Shown: in pieces, positions 19,450 to 29,642 of the stretch
How positions within the stretch are numbered: position 1 is the stretch's first letter
How the letters are laid out: the number at the start of each line of letters is the position of its first letter
Source of the DNA: Candidatus Omnitrophota bacterium
GTDB taxonomy: Bacteria; Omnitrophota; Gorgyraeia; Gorgyraeales; Gorgyraeaceae
Direction of reading: 5' to 3'
NCBI GenBank assembly: GCA_026387235.1
Contig: JAPLMD010000025.1
Location: 1 to 33,361, forward strand
Length of the DNA: 33,361 nt
Made by a program: the position numbers and the translations under genes
Notes under the pieces: generated by a model
The model's database searches: none
Told to the model about the DNA's origin: nothing
What the model saw: only the letters and a program-made list of their open reading frames with translations

Positions 19450-20931
19450 TTATTCTTTCTCTCTCTCAAGCGCAGCGACTATCTCAAAATCAGTCACATC
19501 CCTGCCTTCCTCTTTCCTCTTTGTGGTATACTTGGTTTTTACATCTTTAAAATATTTCGACTTTTCCATTCTGTCCACAAACGAAAAAACAGCTGACATT
19601 GAATTAGCTACCCCCCTTACAGAAAATCTGTCCTGATCGTCAAATTTAATGTCCCCTGCCTCGATATCTAATGAAATAAGGCTGTATAACTCGTTCAAAA
19701 CATCTAAAGAATAACCACGGCCGGAGAGGTATTTTCTCACTAAACCTATTTCTGCAAAATTCTTCTCTAGTATATCCGCCCCTTTGCTTAATTCCTGCTC
19801 TTTGGCAGACAGTCGCGCAAGATAAGAACTTTTAAAATAAATCTTGCTTACCAATATAAAACATGCCAGGACTAAAAGCGTAAGCACGAATATTCCTGCC
19901 TTAATCAGGTCCCTGCCTCTTTCTTCCACTAATTTGCTGAGCTTTGCCTCTTCAGGCATAAGGTTTACTTTTATATTCTCCCGGCCTAAAATAGAGGCAA
20001 TTACATTTAAAAAAGACAGATGCTTATTAACGGGAGCCTTTCCTAAGGCATCGCTTACTATCGAGAAATGTTTATAATATTGCTCTACCTTGACAGGCAG
20101 ATGTAACCCGTTGTTCAATGCGACGTCTAAATTTTTAATATCTTCTATTGCGCCGCTCAGAACCACCATATCCGGGTTTTTTTCTATGCTCTCATTCTGA
20201 TAAGCCTCCAGAGACCGCCTCAATTCTTCTACAAACTTTGCTTCGTACTTATCCCTCTCGTTTATCAAATGCTGCGCGCCTATAGGTATAGACCTTACAA
20301 ATACAGGCCTGTCATTAAAAATAACCACAAAATCTGCGATCGACTCATCTATATGAACTATGCTGCGCGGAGATTTGACTGTTTCCAGCTTTAACATCTT
20401 TGAAACAAACCACACTAAACCCTCCGGCGCGAATAATATGTTATCTAATCCAAAACCTGCCTTGGCCAATATATCGAACTGCCTCTTTATGGCGCCCCGA
20501 GTCACTATGACTAACAGGACCTTGCTATATTTGTGTTTATAAGTGCCTATGTCTATATAATCGACGATTATTTCTTCCCGGGAATAAGGGGTATGCCTGC
20601 CTGCCTGCAGGTTTATAATTTCCTTGATTTCCTGAGGATCGCTCGAAGGTATTTCTATATTTTTAGTTATTACCAGATTAGAAGGCACAATATTTACTAT
20701 GCAATAGTTTTTCAGCTTCAAATCGTTAAATGCAGATCTCAGGAGTTTTGAGATATCCGCATCGCTGAATCCGTTTATATTCCAGCTGAAAAGATGAGCT
20801 ATCTCCATTTTATTGTATCCCGGCCTTATGTGCGCGACTTTCAAGGTGTTGCTGTCAAAATCCACGCCTATGAACTCGCGGCCGCCCGCTATGGACAAAG
20901 GATTCATCTTTCTGATATCAATACCGCGCAT
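19450..20931 (-). CDS. GspL-like protein: PilM-like actin-fold domain fused to TM/PilN-like region
   Basis: FIGVDFDSNTLKVAHIRP start, SIVHIDESIADFVVIFNDRPVFVRSIPIGA, one TM segment at about residue 340, PilN-like C-terminus. Confidence 0.8.
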   Translation of the reverse strand: MRGIDIRKMNPLSIAGGREFIGVDFDSNTLKVAHIRPGYNKMEIAHLFSWNINGFSDADISKLLRSAFNDLKLKNYCIVNIVPSNLVITKNIEIPSSDPQEIKEIINLQAGRHTPYSREEIIVDYIDIGTYKHKYSKVLLVIVTRGAIKRQFDILAKAGFGLDNILFAPEGLVWFVSKMLKLETVKSPRSIVHIDESIADFVVIFNDRPVFVRSIPIGAQHLINERDKYEAKFVEELRRSLEAYQNESIEKNPDMVVLSGAIEDIKNLDVALNNGLHLPVKVEQYYKHFSIVSDALGKAPVNKHLSFLNVIASILGRENIKVNLMPEEAKLSKLVEERGRDLIKAGIFVLTLLVLACFILVSKIYFKSSYLARLSAKEQELSKGADILEKNFAEIGLVRKYLSGRGYSLDVLNELYSLISLDIEAGDIKFDDQDRFSVRGVANSMSAVFSFVDRMEKSKYFKDVKTKYTTKRKEEGRDVTDFEIVAALEREKE

Positions 20932-20932
20932 A

Positions 20933-21988
20933 TCAAGACTCCTGCCAGTAAAGTATTTTTCCGTTTTTATCCATTACGCAAACAAGGCGCGCCGTATACT
21001 TTTTATTATTCAAATGCGCGGCGCACTTAACCGTAAAACTCTCTGAAGTAGCGGCTAAATAAAGTTCCGACACAGTATTCAATCCTGCTAAATCCGATTC
21101 TGACAACTGAGTAAATTCGTTTATCCTGACCGGTATGTCAGCAGGTATTTCAAAAATATTATCGTCAACTGTTCCGTCCAGCTTGTCCTTTCCGGATCTG
21201 AAGGAGATAATTATATCCGCCATGTCCTTACTCAATCCTAAAGCCAATAATACAGTTTTTGAAGCAGTGTTGACATTGATTCTCCCTGCCCCGTAAATCG
21301 TTATATAGCCCCTTAATTTCTCCAATATATCGGAACCCATGCCTTTAACCAGCAGAAGTTCATCTATGGATTCGATATCTGCATTTTTCGCCTCATAAGG
21401 ATACGCGGAATCCCTGTAATATGAATTTTCCGCGCTGCCTATAGGTATGGAAAGCATGCTGTCAGCATCCCGCCAGTCAATGATAGAAGCTGCTAATTCC
21501 TGAGAACTCATTTCATCGAAGCCAAGCGCAAGCTGAAAAAGGCGCTCCAGTACCTGAGCGTCTGCCTTGTTTATGTTTATCTTTCTGTTTTCGTCTACAA
21601 TGCCATAACGCGCCTCCAAAGATCCGCTATCTTCATTAATATGATCATAAAAAAAATCTATAACTCCCTCCCCTATCATTACGTCCTTGAACGCAGCCGG
21701 ATCATTATTCCACGCATCTTTTAGGCAGTCGCATACAGTTCCCTCCGATGCCTTTTTAAATTCTAAAAAAGCTTTCTGCGCCCCAGCCTCTAAAATAAAA
21801 GATAATTTATCATTCTCATCCAGGCGTTTAACTAACATCGCCTCTTGCCTCACGCCATAAGCCAATATCACGCTGAATATGGACAATAGAGAAATTGACC
21901 ATAGAGAAATTATCAATATACTGCCTCTGGAATTAACCGGCAATGGGGATATTGACTGTCTTGCTGAATTTAAATACCTTGTCTCCAT
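20933..21988 (-). CDS. GspK-like minor pseudopilin (start uncertain)
   Basis: Pseudopilin N-terminus RGSILIISLWSISLLSIFSVILAYGVRQEA; ININKADAQVLERLF; INVNTASKTVLLALGLSKDMADIIISFR helix-hairpin-helix. Confidence 0.82.
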   Translation of the reverse strand: METRYLNSARQSISPLPVNSRGSILIISLWSISLLSIFSVILAYGVRQEAMLVKRLDENDKLSFILEAGAQKAFLEFKKASEGTVCDCLKDAWNNDPAAFKDVMIGEGVIDFFYDHINEDSGSLEARYGIVDENRKININKADAQVLERLFQLALGFDEMSSQELAASIIDWRDADSMLSIPIGSAENSYYRDSAYPYEAKNADIESIDELLLVKGMGSDILEKLRGYITIYGAGRINVNTASKTVLLALGLSKDMADIIISFRSGKDKLDGTVDDNIFEIPADIPVRINEFTQLSESDLAGLNTVSELYLAATSESFTVKCAAHLNNKKYTARLVCVMDKNGKILYWQES

Positions 21989-22499
21989 CTGTAATCTCCA
22001 CCTCTAACCACACTGCCAATGGCAGGTTTTCCTTAAGCCATCTATCCTGCCAGATGTATTCTTTTCTCTCGATATCGTAAGAATAATACTTAAATTCCAG
22101 CGATTTTATATTTTTTAACACCTCTCTGACCACGCCTCTTGCTCCGGCGTAGACACAGGCAAAGTCCCTTTCTTCTTTATATGCCGATCCTGTTTTAGGG
22201 TCGTAAAAATAAGATATGCTGCCCACCGTCCTTTTGCGCAGCCTTGGGCTATTCACAATCGCCGCGAAATCAAGCTGGTTCTCCATACCGGAAAAATTAA
22301 TGCCCTTAAACTTCAGGGAATTCCTGAGATCGGACGCAAATTTATCGAAAAAAATGTATAAATCCTGCTCAGGCACTTCCTTGTTCAGCCGCTGCCAAAT
22401 CTTTATGCCGTTATTAAATGTAGAATATATGCCCAAGGAAATTACGCATAATAACGCAGTAACTATGAGCATCTCTATCAACGTGAAAGCGTTATACAT
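21933..22499 (-). CDS. GspJ-like prepilin-type pseudopilin
   Basis: Prepilin motif AFTLIEMLIVTALLCVISLGIYSTF; likely start M at 22499. The ORF-track extension to 22619 is repeat-encoded. Confidence 0.82.
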   Translation of the reverse strand: MYNAFTLIEMLIVTALLCVISLGIYSTFNNGIKIWQRLNKEVPEQDLYIFFDKFASDLRNSLKFKGINFSGMENQLDFAAIVNSPRLRKRTVGSISYFYDPKTGSAYKEERDFACVYAGARGVVREVLKNIKSLEFKYYSYDIERKEYIWQDRWLKENLPLAVWLEVEITDGDKVFKFSKTVNIPIAG

Positions 22500-22501
22500 T
22501 C

Positions 22502-22588
22502 GCGGCCACAAAACCGCACCCTTCAGGGTGTGGATGGAGTATGGCCGCTCAGTATTTCGCTTCAGGAAATCGCGGGCTTTAGCCCGCG
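22502..22588. repeat. REP/hairpin-type repeat cluster between gspI-like and gspJ-like genes
   Basis: gcggcca (22502-22508)/tggccgc (22542-22548) enclosing caccc-ttca-gggtg; and cgcgggct-tt-agcccgcg (22571-22588). Confidence 0.8.
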
Positions 22589-22593
22589 AAGCT

Positions 22594-22995
22594 TCATTTT
22601 TTTTCCACATATTTTGCAAATGCGGTCCGAGACACCTTTATATCCCTGGGCCCCTCCCGCCACGACACATCTAAAACTATTTTATACAGGTCCTGGGTAT
22701 CGTAGGCCAAATCATATGAAAGATTCCAGGCGAAATCCTTATTTCCGGCTTTAAATTTTCCGTCTCTGGCCATATTGGCCAAAGGCCCTGACTGCCTCAG
22801 GTTATCCTGTACGCTCCATATCTTTTCGTCTAGCCAATATCCGACGCTAAAATAATTATGGCAATAATTGAACGTATCAAGCGACTTAAAAAATACCTCG
22901 TGTATCAACACTGCCCCCAACGATAACACCATAGTCGCAAGCATTACCTCTATCAGGGTAAAGGCCCGCTTCTTACTCCCAGTTTTTAACATCAT
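22594..22995 (-). CDS. GspI/GspH-like prepilin-type pseudopilin
   Basis: Prepilin motif RAFTLIEVMLATMVLSLGAVLIHEVF. Confidence 0.8.
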   Translation of the reverse strand: MMLKTGSKKRAFTLIEVMLATMVLSLGAVLIHEVFFKSLDTFNYCHNYFSVGYWLDEKIWSVQDNLRQSGPLANMARDGKFKAGNKDFAWNLSYDLAYDTQDLYKIVLDVSWREGPRDIKVSRTAFAKYVEKK

Positions 22996-23389
22996 CAGAA
23001 CCCTCTATTCCATCCTTGCCAAGAGAATATAAATCATAATCAGATTGGCGATGGTCGCCCGGCGATTTATATTTATATTCCCTGCCCCACGGATCAAAAG
23101 GCTTTTTTTCCAGATACGGGCCGTTCCAATTACCGGCTGAAGACGGTTTGCTCAATAAGGCGTTAAGCCCTTCCTCCGAGGAAGGGAAACCACCGTTATC
23201 CAATTCGTAAAGCTTCAGGCCGGTTGAGATATTCGCCTGTATATCCGCTTTTGCCGCAGCCACTCTTGCCTGCTCTCCACGGCCCGTGAATCTGGGCATC
23301 ACCATTGCAACCAAGGCGCCTATAATTATAACTACCAGCATGAGTTCTATAAGCGTAAAACCCGCACTTTTCTTACTTATCCGAATCAT
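22973..23389 (-). CDS. gspG: GspG, major type II secretion pseudopilin
   Basis: MIRISKKSAGFTLIELMLVVIIIGALVAMVMPRF...PFDPWGREYKYKSPGDH..YDLYSLGKDG; ATG 23389 preceded by GGAGG. Confidence 0.93.
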   Translation of the reverse strand: MIRISKKSAGFTLIELMLVVIIIGALVAMVMPRFTGRGEQARVAAAKADIQANISTGLKLYELDNGGFPSSEEGLNALLSKPSSAGNWNGPYLEKKPFDPWGREYKYKSPGDHRQSDYDLYSLGKDGIEGSDDVKNWE

Positions 23390-23396
23390 ATATCCT

Positions 23397-23426
23397 CCAA
23401 ATTTGTGAAACAAATTTGATCCTGAG
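23397..23426. repeat. Dispersed hairpin repeat, copy 2 (aaatttg-tgaaa-caaattt + gatcctgag)
   Basis: Near-identical to 13229-13257, including loop and flank. Confidence 0.85.
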
Positions 23427-23484
23427 GTAGCGTAAAGAAATGCGAGCAAAGCGAGCATTTTAGCTGCCGAAGGACCTTCTTATC

Positions 23485-24351
23485 TCAGCCTTCCTCCAAA
23501 TATTGCCTCCACTTTAAATCTAATTCTTCGATATCCTTTATGTATGTCGTATACGCGGCCCTGAATGCGTCCTCTAGCGACTTGCCGTCCCGCAATTCTC
23601 TGCAAAAATACGCAAAACTATCCGAGCCATATTTCTCTATCAAGAAACTTACCAAAGAAGCAGCCTCTAAGTAATAGGTGCTTATTATATTCTCGGCGCT
23701 TAAAAATAAAACCCCCGATTCGCCCTTTTTTGTGCGCGTCGCGCGTATATAAATCCTGCCGATCTCTTTAAAATCATCCAGGTTTATCTCCATCATATCT
23801 TTCATCGAAAGCAGCAAATCTTTTTCAAAAAAATTCTTGGCCGCCGCTTTTACAATCTGCCTTCTTGCCTCTTCTTCTCTCTGCGCCACGCCCTCATCCA
23901 GCCAAAGAGGTATCTGCCCCTTAAAACCTACAAAATCCCTGAAAACAAGATGGGCAATTTCATGCGGCAGCAGGGATTCCAGAAAATCCTTGCTCCAGGC
24001 ATAACTTACTATCTGTTTTTTTCTGTATTCCGCAATGCCCTGGGACCATTGGGGCTGGCCTGTTGCCTTTATAAAAGAAGGGTGGTCAGGGTATATGTAG
24101 ATCTTCACCCTTTTATCCCAAAGCCAAAAATCAGTATAACGGGCATAACCCAGATCTGACGCGATATTGCGGTAATACACCTCTGCCTTGTCTAACGCGT
24201 CTTTGGCGAATTTCTGATCCTGGATAAAATAAACAATAAAATGCTCTCCCTTAAACTCCTGCCAGTTTTCCTCAGCTGTAACAGCATGGCTCCAGCCCGC
24301 CGCCAGCGCAATATTCAAAATGATTAAAAATTTCAGCGCTTTTACGCTCAT
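23485..24351 (-). CDS. Exported gluzincin-type metallopeptidase (peptidase MA-like)
   Basis: Signal peptide; LLPHEIAHLVF (HExxH) ... PLWLDEGVAQREEE (downstream Glu). Confidence 0.8.
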   Translation of the reverse strand: MSVKALKFLIILNIALAAGWSHAVTAEENWQEFKGEHFIVYFIQDQKFAKDALDKAEVYYRNIASDLGYARYTDFWLWDKRVKIYIYPDHPSFIKATGQPQWSQGIAEYRKKQIVSYAWSKDFLESLLPHEIAHLVFRDFVGFKGQIPLWLDEGVAQREEEARRQIVKAAAKNFFEKDLLLSMKDMMEINLDDFKEIGRIYIRATRTKKGESGVLFLSAENIISTYYLEAASLVSFLIEKYGSDSFAYFCRELRDGKSLEDAFRAAYTTYIKDIEELDLKWRQYLEEG

Positions 24352-24368
24352 AAATTACGCGGCCTGCA

Positions 24369-25595
24369 TCACTTTACCACCACGTTAATTTCAAATATCG
24401 GCAGAAGCATCGCTATGACAATAAAACCCACTATCAGCCCTGTTACCAAAATCATGAGCGGCTCTAAAAGATTAGTCATTACCTTCATTGCCTCGTCTGT
24501 CTCGCGTTCATAAATATTGGCTACCTCTGACAATGCATCGTCCAACCTTCCTGATTCTTCTCCTACTATTATAAGATTAGTCACGAACAAAGGTATTAAT
24601 TTCGATTCCTTTAAACTTTTACCAAAAGAGCCCCCCTGCTCTAAATCCTTATAGCTGCGCTTTAACTGATTTTTTATCATTTCATTTCCCAGGACAGGTA
24701 TAGCGATATCTATTGCCTTCAATATGGGGATGCCGTTCCTTATCAATAATTCAAGGGTGCGGCTGAAACGCGCAAGTTCTGATTTAAAGACAAACTTGCC
24801 AAATACTGGGAATCTCAGCTTAAATGCGCTGAAAAATATCCTGCCATTCTGCGTGTTTAATTGCTTTCTTACTGACAGTGCTGCAATTGCCAGAATCAAA
24901 ATCATCCAGGGCCATGATTGGCGCAGCCCAGCGCTTACAGAAATTAAAATCTTTGTAGGCATCGGCAAGGCTTGGCCGATACTTGTAAATATGTTTGTAA
25001 GCCGCGGCACTACAAAGGTAAGCATAAAAACTACCGTGGCTATGCCCATGACCGCCATAAGAATAGGGTATGCCAGCGCCATTCGTATGTGGGAAAACAT
25101 TTCTTCCTGTTTCGCGCGATATTCAGCTATCCTGAGAAGCGCGTCAGGCAGAGATCCGCTATCCTCCCCTGCGTTAATTATAGCGATGTAAAGGTAAGAA
25201 AATGACTTCGGGTATTTCATAAGCGCTGAAGAAAAACTGGATCCGTCTTTTACAGCATTATAGATATTGTAGAGCATTATTTTCAGGTTAGCATTTTCTG
25301 ACTGTTCTGATATTATGCTAATCGCCTTTAATATGGGCACCCCTGCCCTCAAAAGGCTGGCTAAATTGCGGCTGAATAAGGTAATTTCGCTTTGCGGTAT
25401 CCTGCCAAACATCCTGGTGCCTAAAGAACTCGATGCTTGTGTCTTGGGCTCGGACCGCAGGCATTCTTCTATATACAGCGGAACGCATCCCATCTGGTGT
25501 ATCTTTTCAATAGCATCTTTCTCTGACTGCGCCTCGATCTTCCCATCCTCTACATGATCCAGGCCCTTTTTTGCGCGATATTTATATATAGCCAT
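24369..25595 (-). CDS. gspF: GspF/PilC type II secretion inner-membrane platform protein
   Basis: MAIYKYRAKKG..EGKIEAQ-like N-terminus, FSRNLASLLRAGVPILKAISII..., duplicated T2SSF domain, GLIVGFIVIAMLLPIFEI. Confidence 0.93.
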   Translation of the reverse strand: MAIYKYRAKKGLDHVEDGKIEAQSEKDAIEKIHQMGCVPLYIEECLRSEPKTQASSSLGTRMFGRIPQSEITLFSRNLASLLRAGVPILKAISIISEQSENANLKIMLYNIYNAVKDGSSFSSALMKYPKSFSYLYIAIINAGEDSGSLPDALLRIAEYRAKQEEMFSHIRMALAYPILMAVMGIATVVFMLTFVVPRLTNIFTSIGQALPMPTKILISVSAGLRQSWPWMILILAIAALSVRKQLNTQNGRIFFSAFKLRFPVFGKFVFKSELARFSRTLELLIRNGIPILKAIDIAIPVLGNEMIKNQLKRSYKDLEQGGSFGKSLKESKLIPLFVTNLIIVGEESGRLDDALSEVANIYERETDEAMKVMTNLLEPLMILVTGLIVGFIVIAMLLPIFEINVVVK

Positions 25596-25598
25596 ACA

Positions 25599-27743
25599 TC
25601 ACTCCATTTCTGCCACTACATATTTATTAATCCTGGCCATGCCTGAACTGGTTATATCCAGGAAACAAACAGCGATATTATAATTTTTTTCCTCTTCTGC
25701 ATCTTCTACCCTCACTACCTTAGCCAGGCATTCTATAGGTTTTTCTCCGTCGGGCAATTCTATGGTAATTTCTAATATGGAGTCTACCGGCAATGCCTCT
25801 ATAGAAACAAATAATAGCCCTCCTCCGGAAATATTCTTTGTAACGCTCAGCTCTTCAGGCGTAAATCCGCGCTCAATCAATTCCTGCCTGGATTTGAATA
25901 CCTTGTAACGCAGATTAATGTTTTTATCCAGGCGGCCATACGCTCTATGGTCTGAAACAGGAGGTGCTGAGATAGCATCAGCCGCTTCGCTATCCGAAGC
26001 CAACTCAGCATTACTCGCGGCTGAAGAAGGCTCTTTGTTTAAAGTTATATTCATAACTTCTTCCGGGGTTGTAAGGCCTTTTATTACCTTGCGCCAGCCG
26101 TCCTGCCGTATCGTCTCCATACCTTTCGATCTGGCTATTTTATTTATCTGACTAGAGGAGGCTTTCTTTAAAATTAAATCTTTCATTGCATCGTCCAATA
26201 ATAGAAGCTCATATATAGCTGTCCTTCCGTAGAAGCCTGTGTGGTTACAATTTATGCATCCCTTGCCCCTGAATACTTTTATATCCCTTGGCTTCAGACC
26301 TAAGTCTTTTGCAATCAAATCCTTCACCTCAACCGGCGTTGATTTATCCTCGTATTTACAATCCGGGCAGATTAATCTTATTAAGCGCTGGGCTATGAAT
26401 GCCTCTACGCTTGAAACTATCAGATACGGCTCAACCCCTATATCTACCAGCCGCGTAATGCCGCTCGCGGCATCATTTGTATGAAGCGTGGACAGGACAA
26501 GGTGGCCGGTCAAAGCAACTCTTATGGCAATATCCGCCGTCTCTAAATCTCTCACTTCTCCTACCATTATTACATCAGGATCATGCCTCAATACGCTCCT
26601 GAGGCCTCTTGCAAAATCCAAACCAATCTCAGGCATGACCTGAATCTGCGTTATTCCTGACATCTCATATTCAACAGGGTCTTCTAAGGTAATAATCTTG
26701 CGCTCTTTTGTATTTATCCTGTTTAAACACGCGTATAGAGAAGTGGTCTTCCCGCTGCCTGTAGGCCCTGTAACAAAGATTATACCATGCGGCCTCTGAA
26801 TCAGTTTTTCAAAAATCTGTAAATTCATTTTTGAAAGGCCTAATTTTTCCAGGCTGTAAAGCATCTGCACGGGCAATATCCTTATAACTACGCTCTCTCC
26901 GTAAGGCGTGGGTAAGGTAGATATCCTAAGGTCAAGCACCTGTTCCTGGACTTTTACCACAGCTCTTCCGTCCTGGGGCAGCCTTCGCTCTACTATATTC
27001 AGGTTTGACATTATTTTTATGCGCGATATTATGGCGCTCAAAAAATTCTTGATCTCAGGGGGGACATTTGCGTCATAAAGCAAGCCGTCTATCCTGTAGC
27101 GAAGCGACAGTTTCTGCCTGTACGGCTCGATATGTATATCAGTAGCGCGCTTCCTGTACGCCTCCAGGATTATCTGGTTGACTAATTTTATCACCGAAGC
27201 GTCGCCCGCTAATTTCTCAATATCTTCCACTCTATCCTGAGTTGCTTCTCCGGCATAACTTTCCGAGCGGGCCGCATCCAGGCTTATTTTTTCCAATGTC
27301 TCAGTCGCAAAACCATAATATTTCTTTAATCCGTCCGATATATCTGCCTGGCAGGAAAGTATCACGTCTATATCGTAACCCAGCTGCGCGCGTATCTCAT
27401 CCTGCGTCTTTATTTCCAAAGGCGCTGATGCGGCAATCGTCAAAACCCTGTCTTTTATATCAATAGGCAGGAATTTGTAATATGCGGCTATCTTGACAGG
27501 CACTTTCTCGAGGATTGACTTATTTATTGAAAGTGTCCTGATATCAACGCATATAAGCCCTATCTTTTCGGAAAATATTTTCAAAATTTCTTTCTCAGCC
27601 ACCGCGCCGCTCTTTATTAAAGCCTGGCTAAGGTCCTGGCCTGTCGTCTCCATCTCCTTGATCAAACTATTTAATTTTTCCTTGGAGATAATTCCTTTTT
27701 CTATCAGGGCGTCATATAAAATCTTGTCGTATTTTTTTATCAT
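25599..27743 (-). CDS. gspE: GspE/PilB secretion ATPase with N-terminal MshEN domain and C-terminal PilZ domain
   Basis: GPTGSGKTTSLYACL, VGEVRDLETADIAIRVALTGHLVLSTLHTNDA, CPDC..CINCNHTGFYGRTAIYELL; C-terminal RAYGR + NISGGG PilZ motifs. Confidence 0.94.
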   Translation of the reverse strand: MIKKYDKILYDALIEKGIISKEKLNSLIKEMETTGQDLSQALIKSGAVAEKEILKIFSEKIGLICVDIRTLSINKSILEKVPVKIAAYYKFLPIDIKDRVLTIAASAPLEIKTQDEIRAQLGYDIDVILSCQADISDGLKKYYGFATETLEKISLDAARSESYAGEATQDRVEDIEKLAGDASVIKLVNQIILEAYRKRATDIHIEPYRQKLSLRYRIDGLLYDANVPPEIKNFLSAIISRIKIMSNLNIVERRLPQDGRAVVKVQEQVLDLRISTLPTPYGESVVIRILPVQMLYSLEKLGLSKMNLQIFEKLIQRPHGIIFVTGPTGSGKTTSLYACLNRINTKERKIITLEDPVEYEMSGITQIQVMPEIGLDFARGLRSVLRHDPDVIMVGEVRDLETADIAIRVALTGHLVLSTLHTNDAASGITRLVDIGVEPYLIVSSVEAFIAQRLIRLICPDCKYEDKSTPVEVKDLIAKDLGLKPRDIKVFRGKGCINCNHTGFYGRTAIYELLLLDDAMKDLILKKASSSQINKIARSKGMETIRQDGWRKVIKGLTTPEEVMNITLNKEPSSAASNAELASDSEAADAISAPPVSDHRAYGRLDKNINLRYKVFKSRQELIERGFTPEELSVTKNISGGGLLFVSIEALPVDSILEITIELPDGEKPIECLAKVVRVEDAEEEKNYNIAVCFLDITSSGMARINKYVVAEME

Positions 27744-27755
27744 GGCTAAAGGCCT

Positions 27756-28223
27756 CTATTCTAAAAGTTTACCTATCTTGCTCTTCATGCTTTCCTTGTA
27801 CCTTCGGATAGCGTCTTGCATGTCCTCTTCGGAAACCAGCACAAACTTCAATTTAAATCCGCTCGTAGCCTCTTCTGCTTTCTTTATGCGCCACGCGTCC
27901 AGAGGATTGGTTATGGCAATGGTTATCCCGTCTTTGTCTTTAAGTATCGGGAAGCACTTTGAGTCCAAAATAAACGACGGGTTAAACTGTTTTACAAAAT
28001 CCCAGTCAATGTATTTATTTTTGAGCAGAGCGAGCGGCATATTAAACTGCTCGGACAGCGCCTTTAACAAATCCTTTTCCTTAATCTGAAATTTTCTGAC
28101 TAATATAGCTCCTAAAAATTCTTTTGTTTTGCGCTGCTCGGCCAGGGCATATTCAAGCTGTGCATTATTTATAATGCCTTTTTCTATCAAAATATCGCCT
28201 AATAGTTTTTCTTTCCTATCCAT
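27756..28223 (-). CDS. Stand-alone MshEN / GspE N-terminal-domain protein
   Basis: LGDILIEKGIINNAQLEYALAEQRKTKEFLGAILVRKFQIKEKDLLKALSEQFNMPLA matches the GspE/MshE N-domain pattern; no ATPase domain. Confidence 0.85.
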   Translation of the reverse strand: MDRKEKLLGDILIEKGIINNAQLEYALAEQRKTKEFLGAILVRKFQIKEKDLLKALSEQFNMPLALLKNKYIDWDFVKQFNPSFILDSKCFPILKDKDGITIAITNPLDAWRIKKAEEATSGFKLKFVLVSEEDMQDAIRRYKESMKSKIGKLLE

Positions 28224-28226
28224 GCT

Positions 28227-29642
<1,416 letters not shown>

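Noticed and set aside
20594-20612. cctgcctgcctgcagg short tandem repeat within the gspL-like gene
   Set aside because: Too short and within clean coding sequence (INLQAGRHTP); likely codon coincidence.
20933-21988. 56-nt overlap of the gspK-like and gspJ-like ORFs as a deliberate overlapping-gene arrangement
   Set aside because: More simply an over-extended start for the gspK-like ORF; the true start is unclear.
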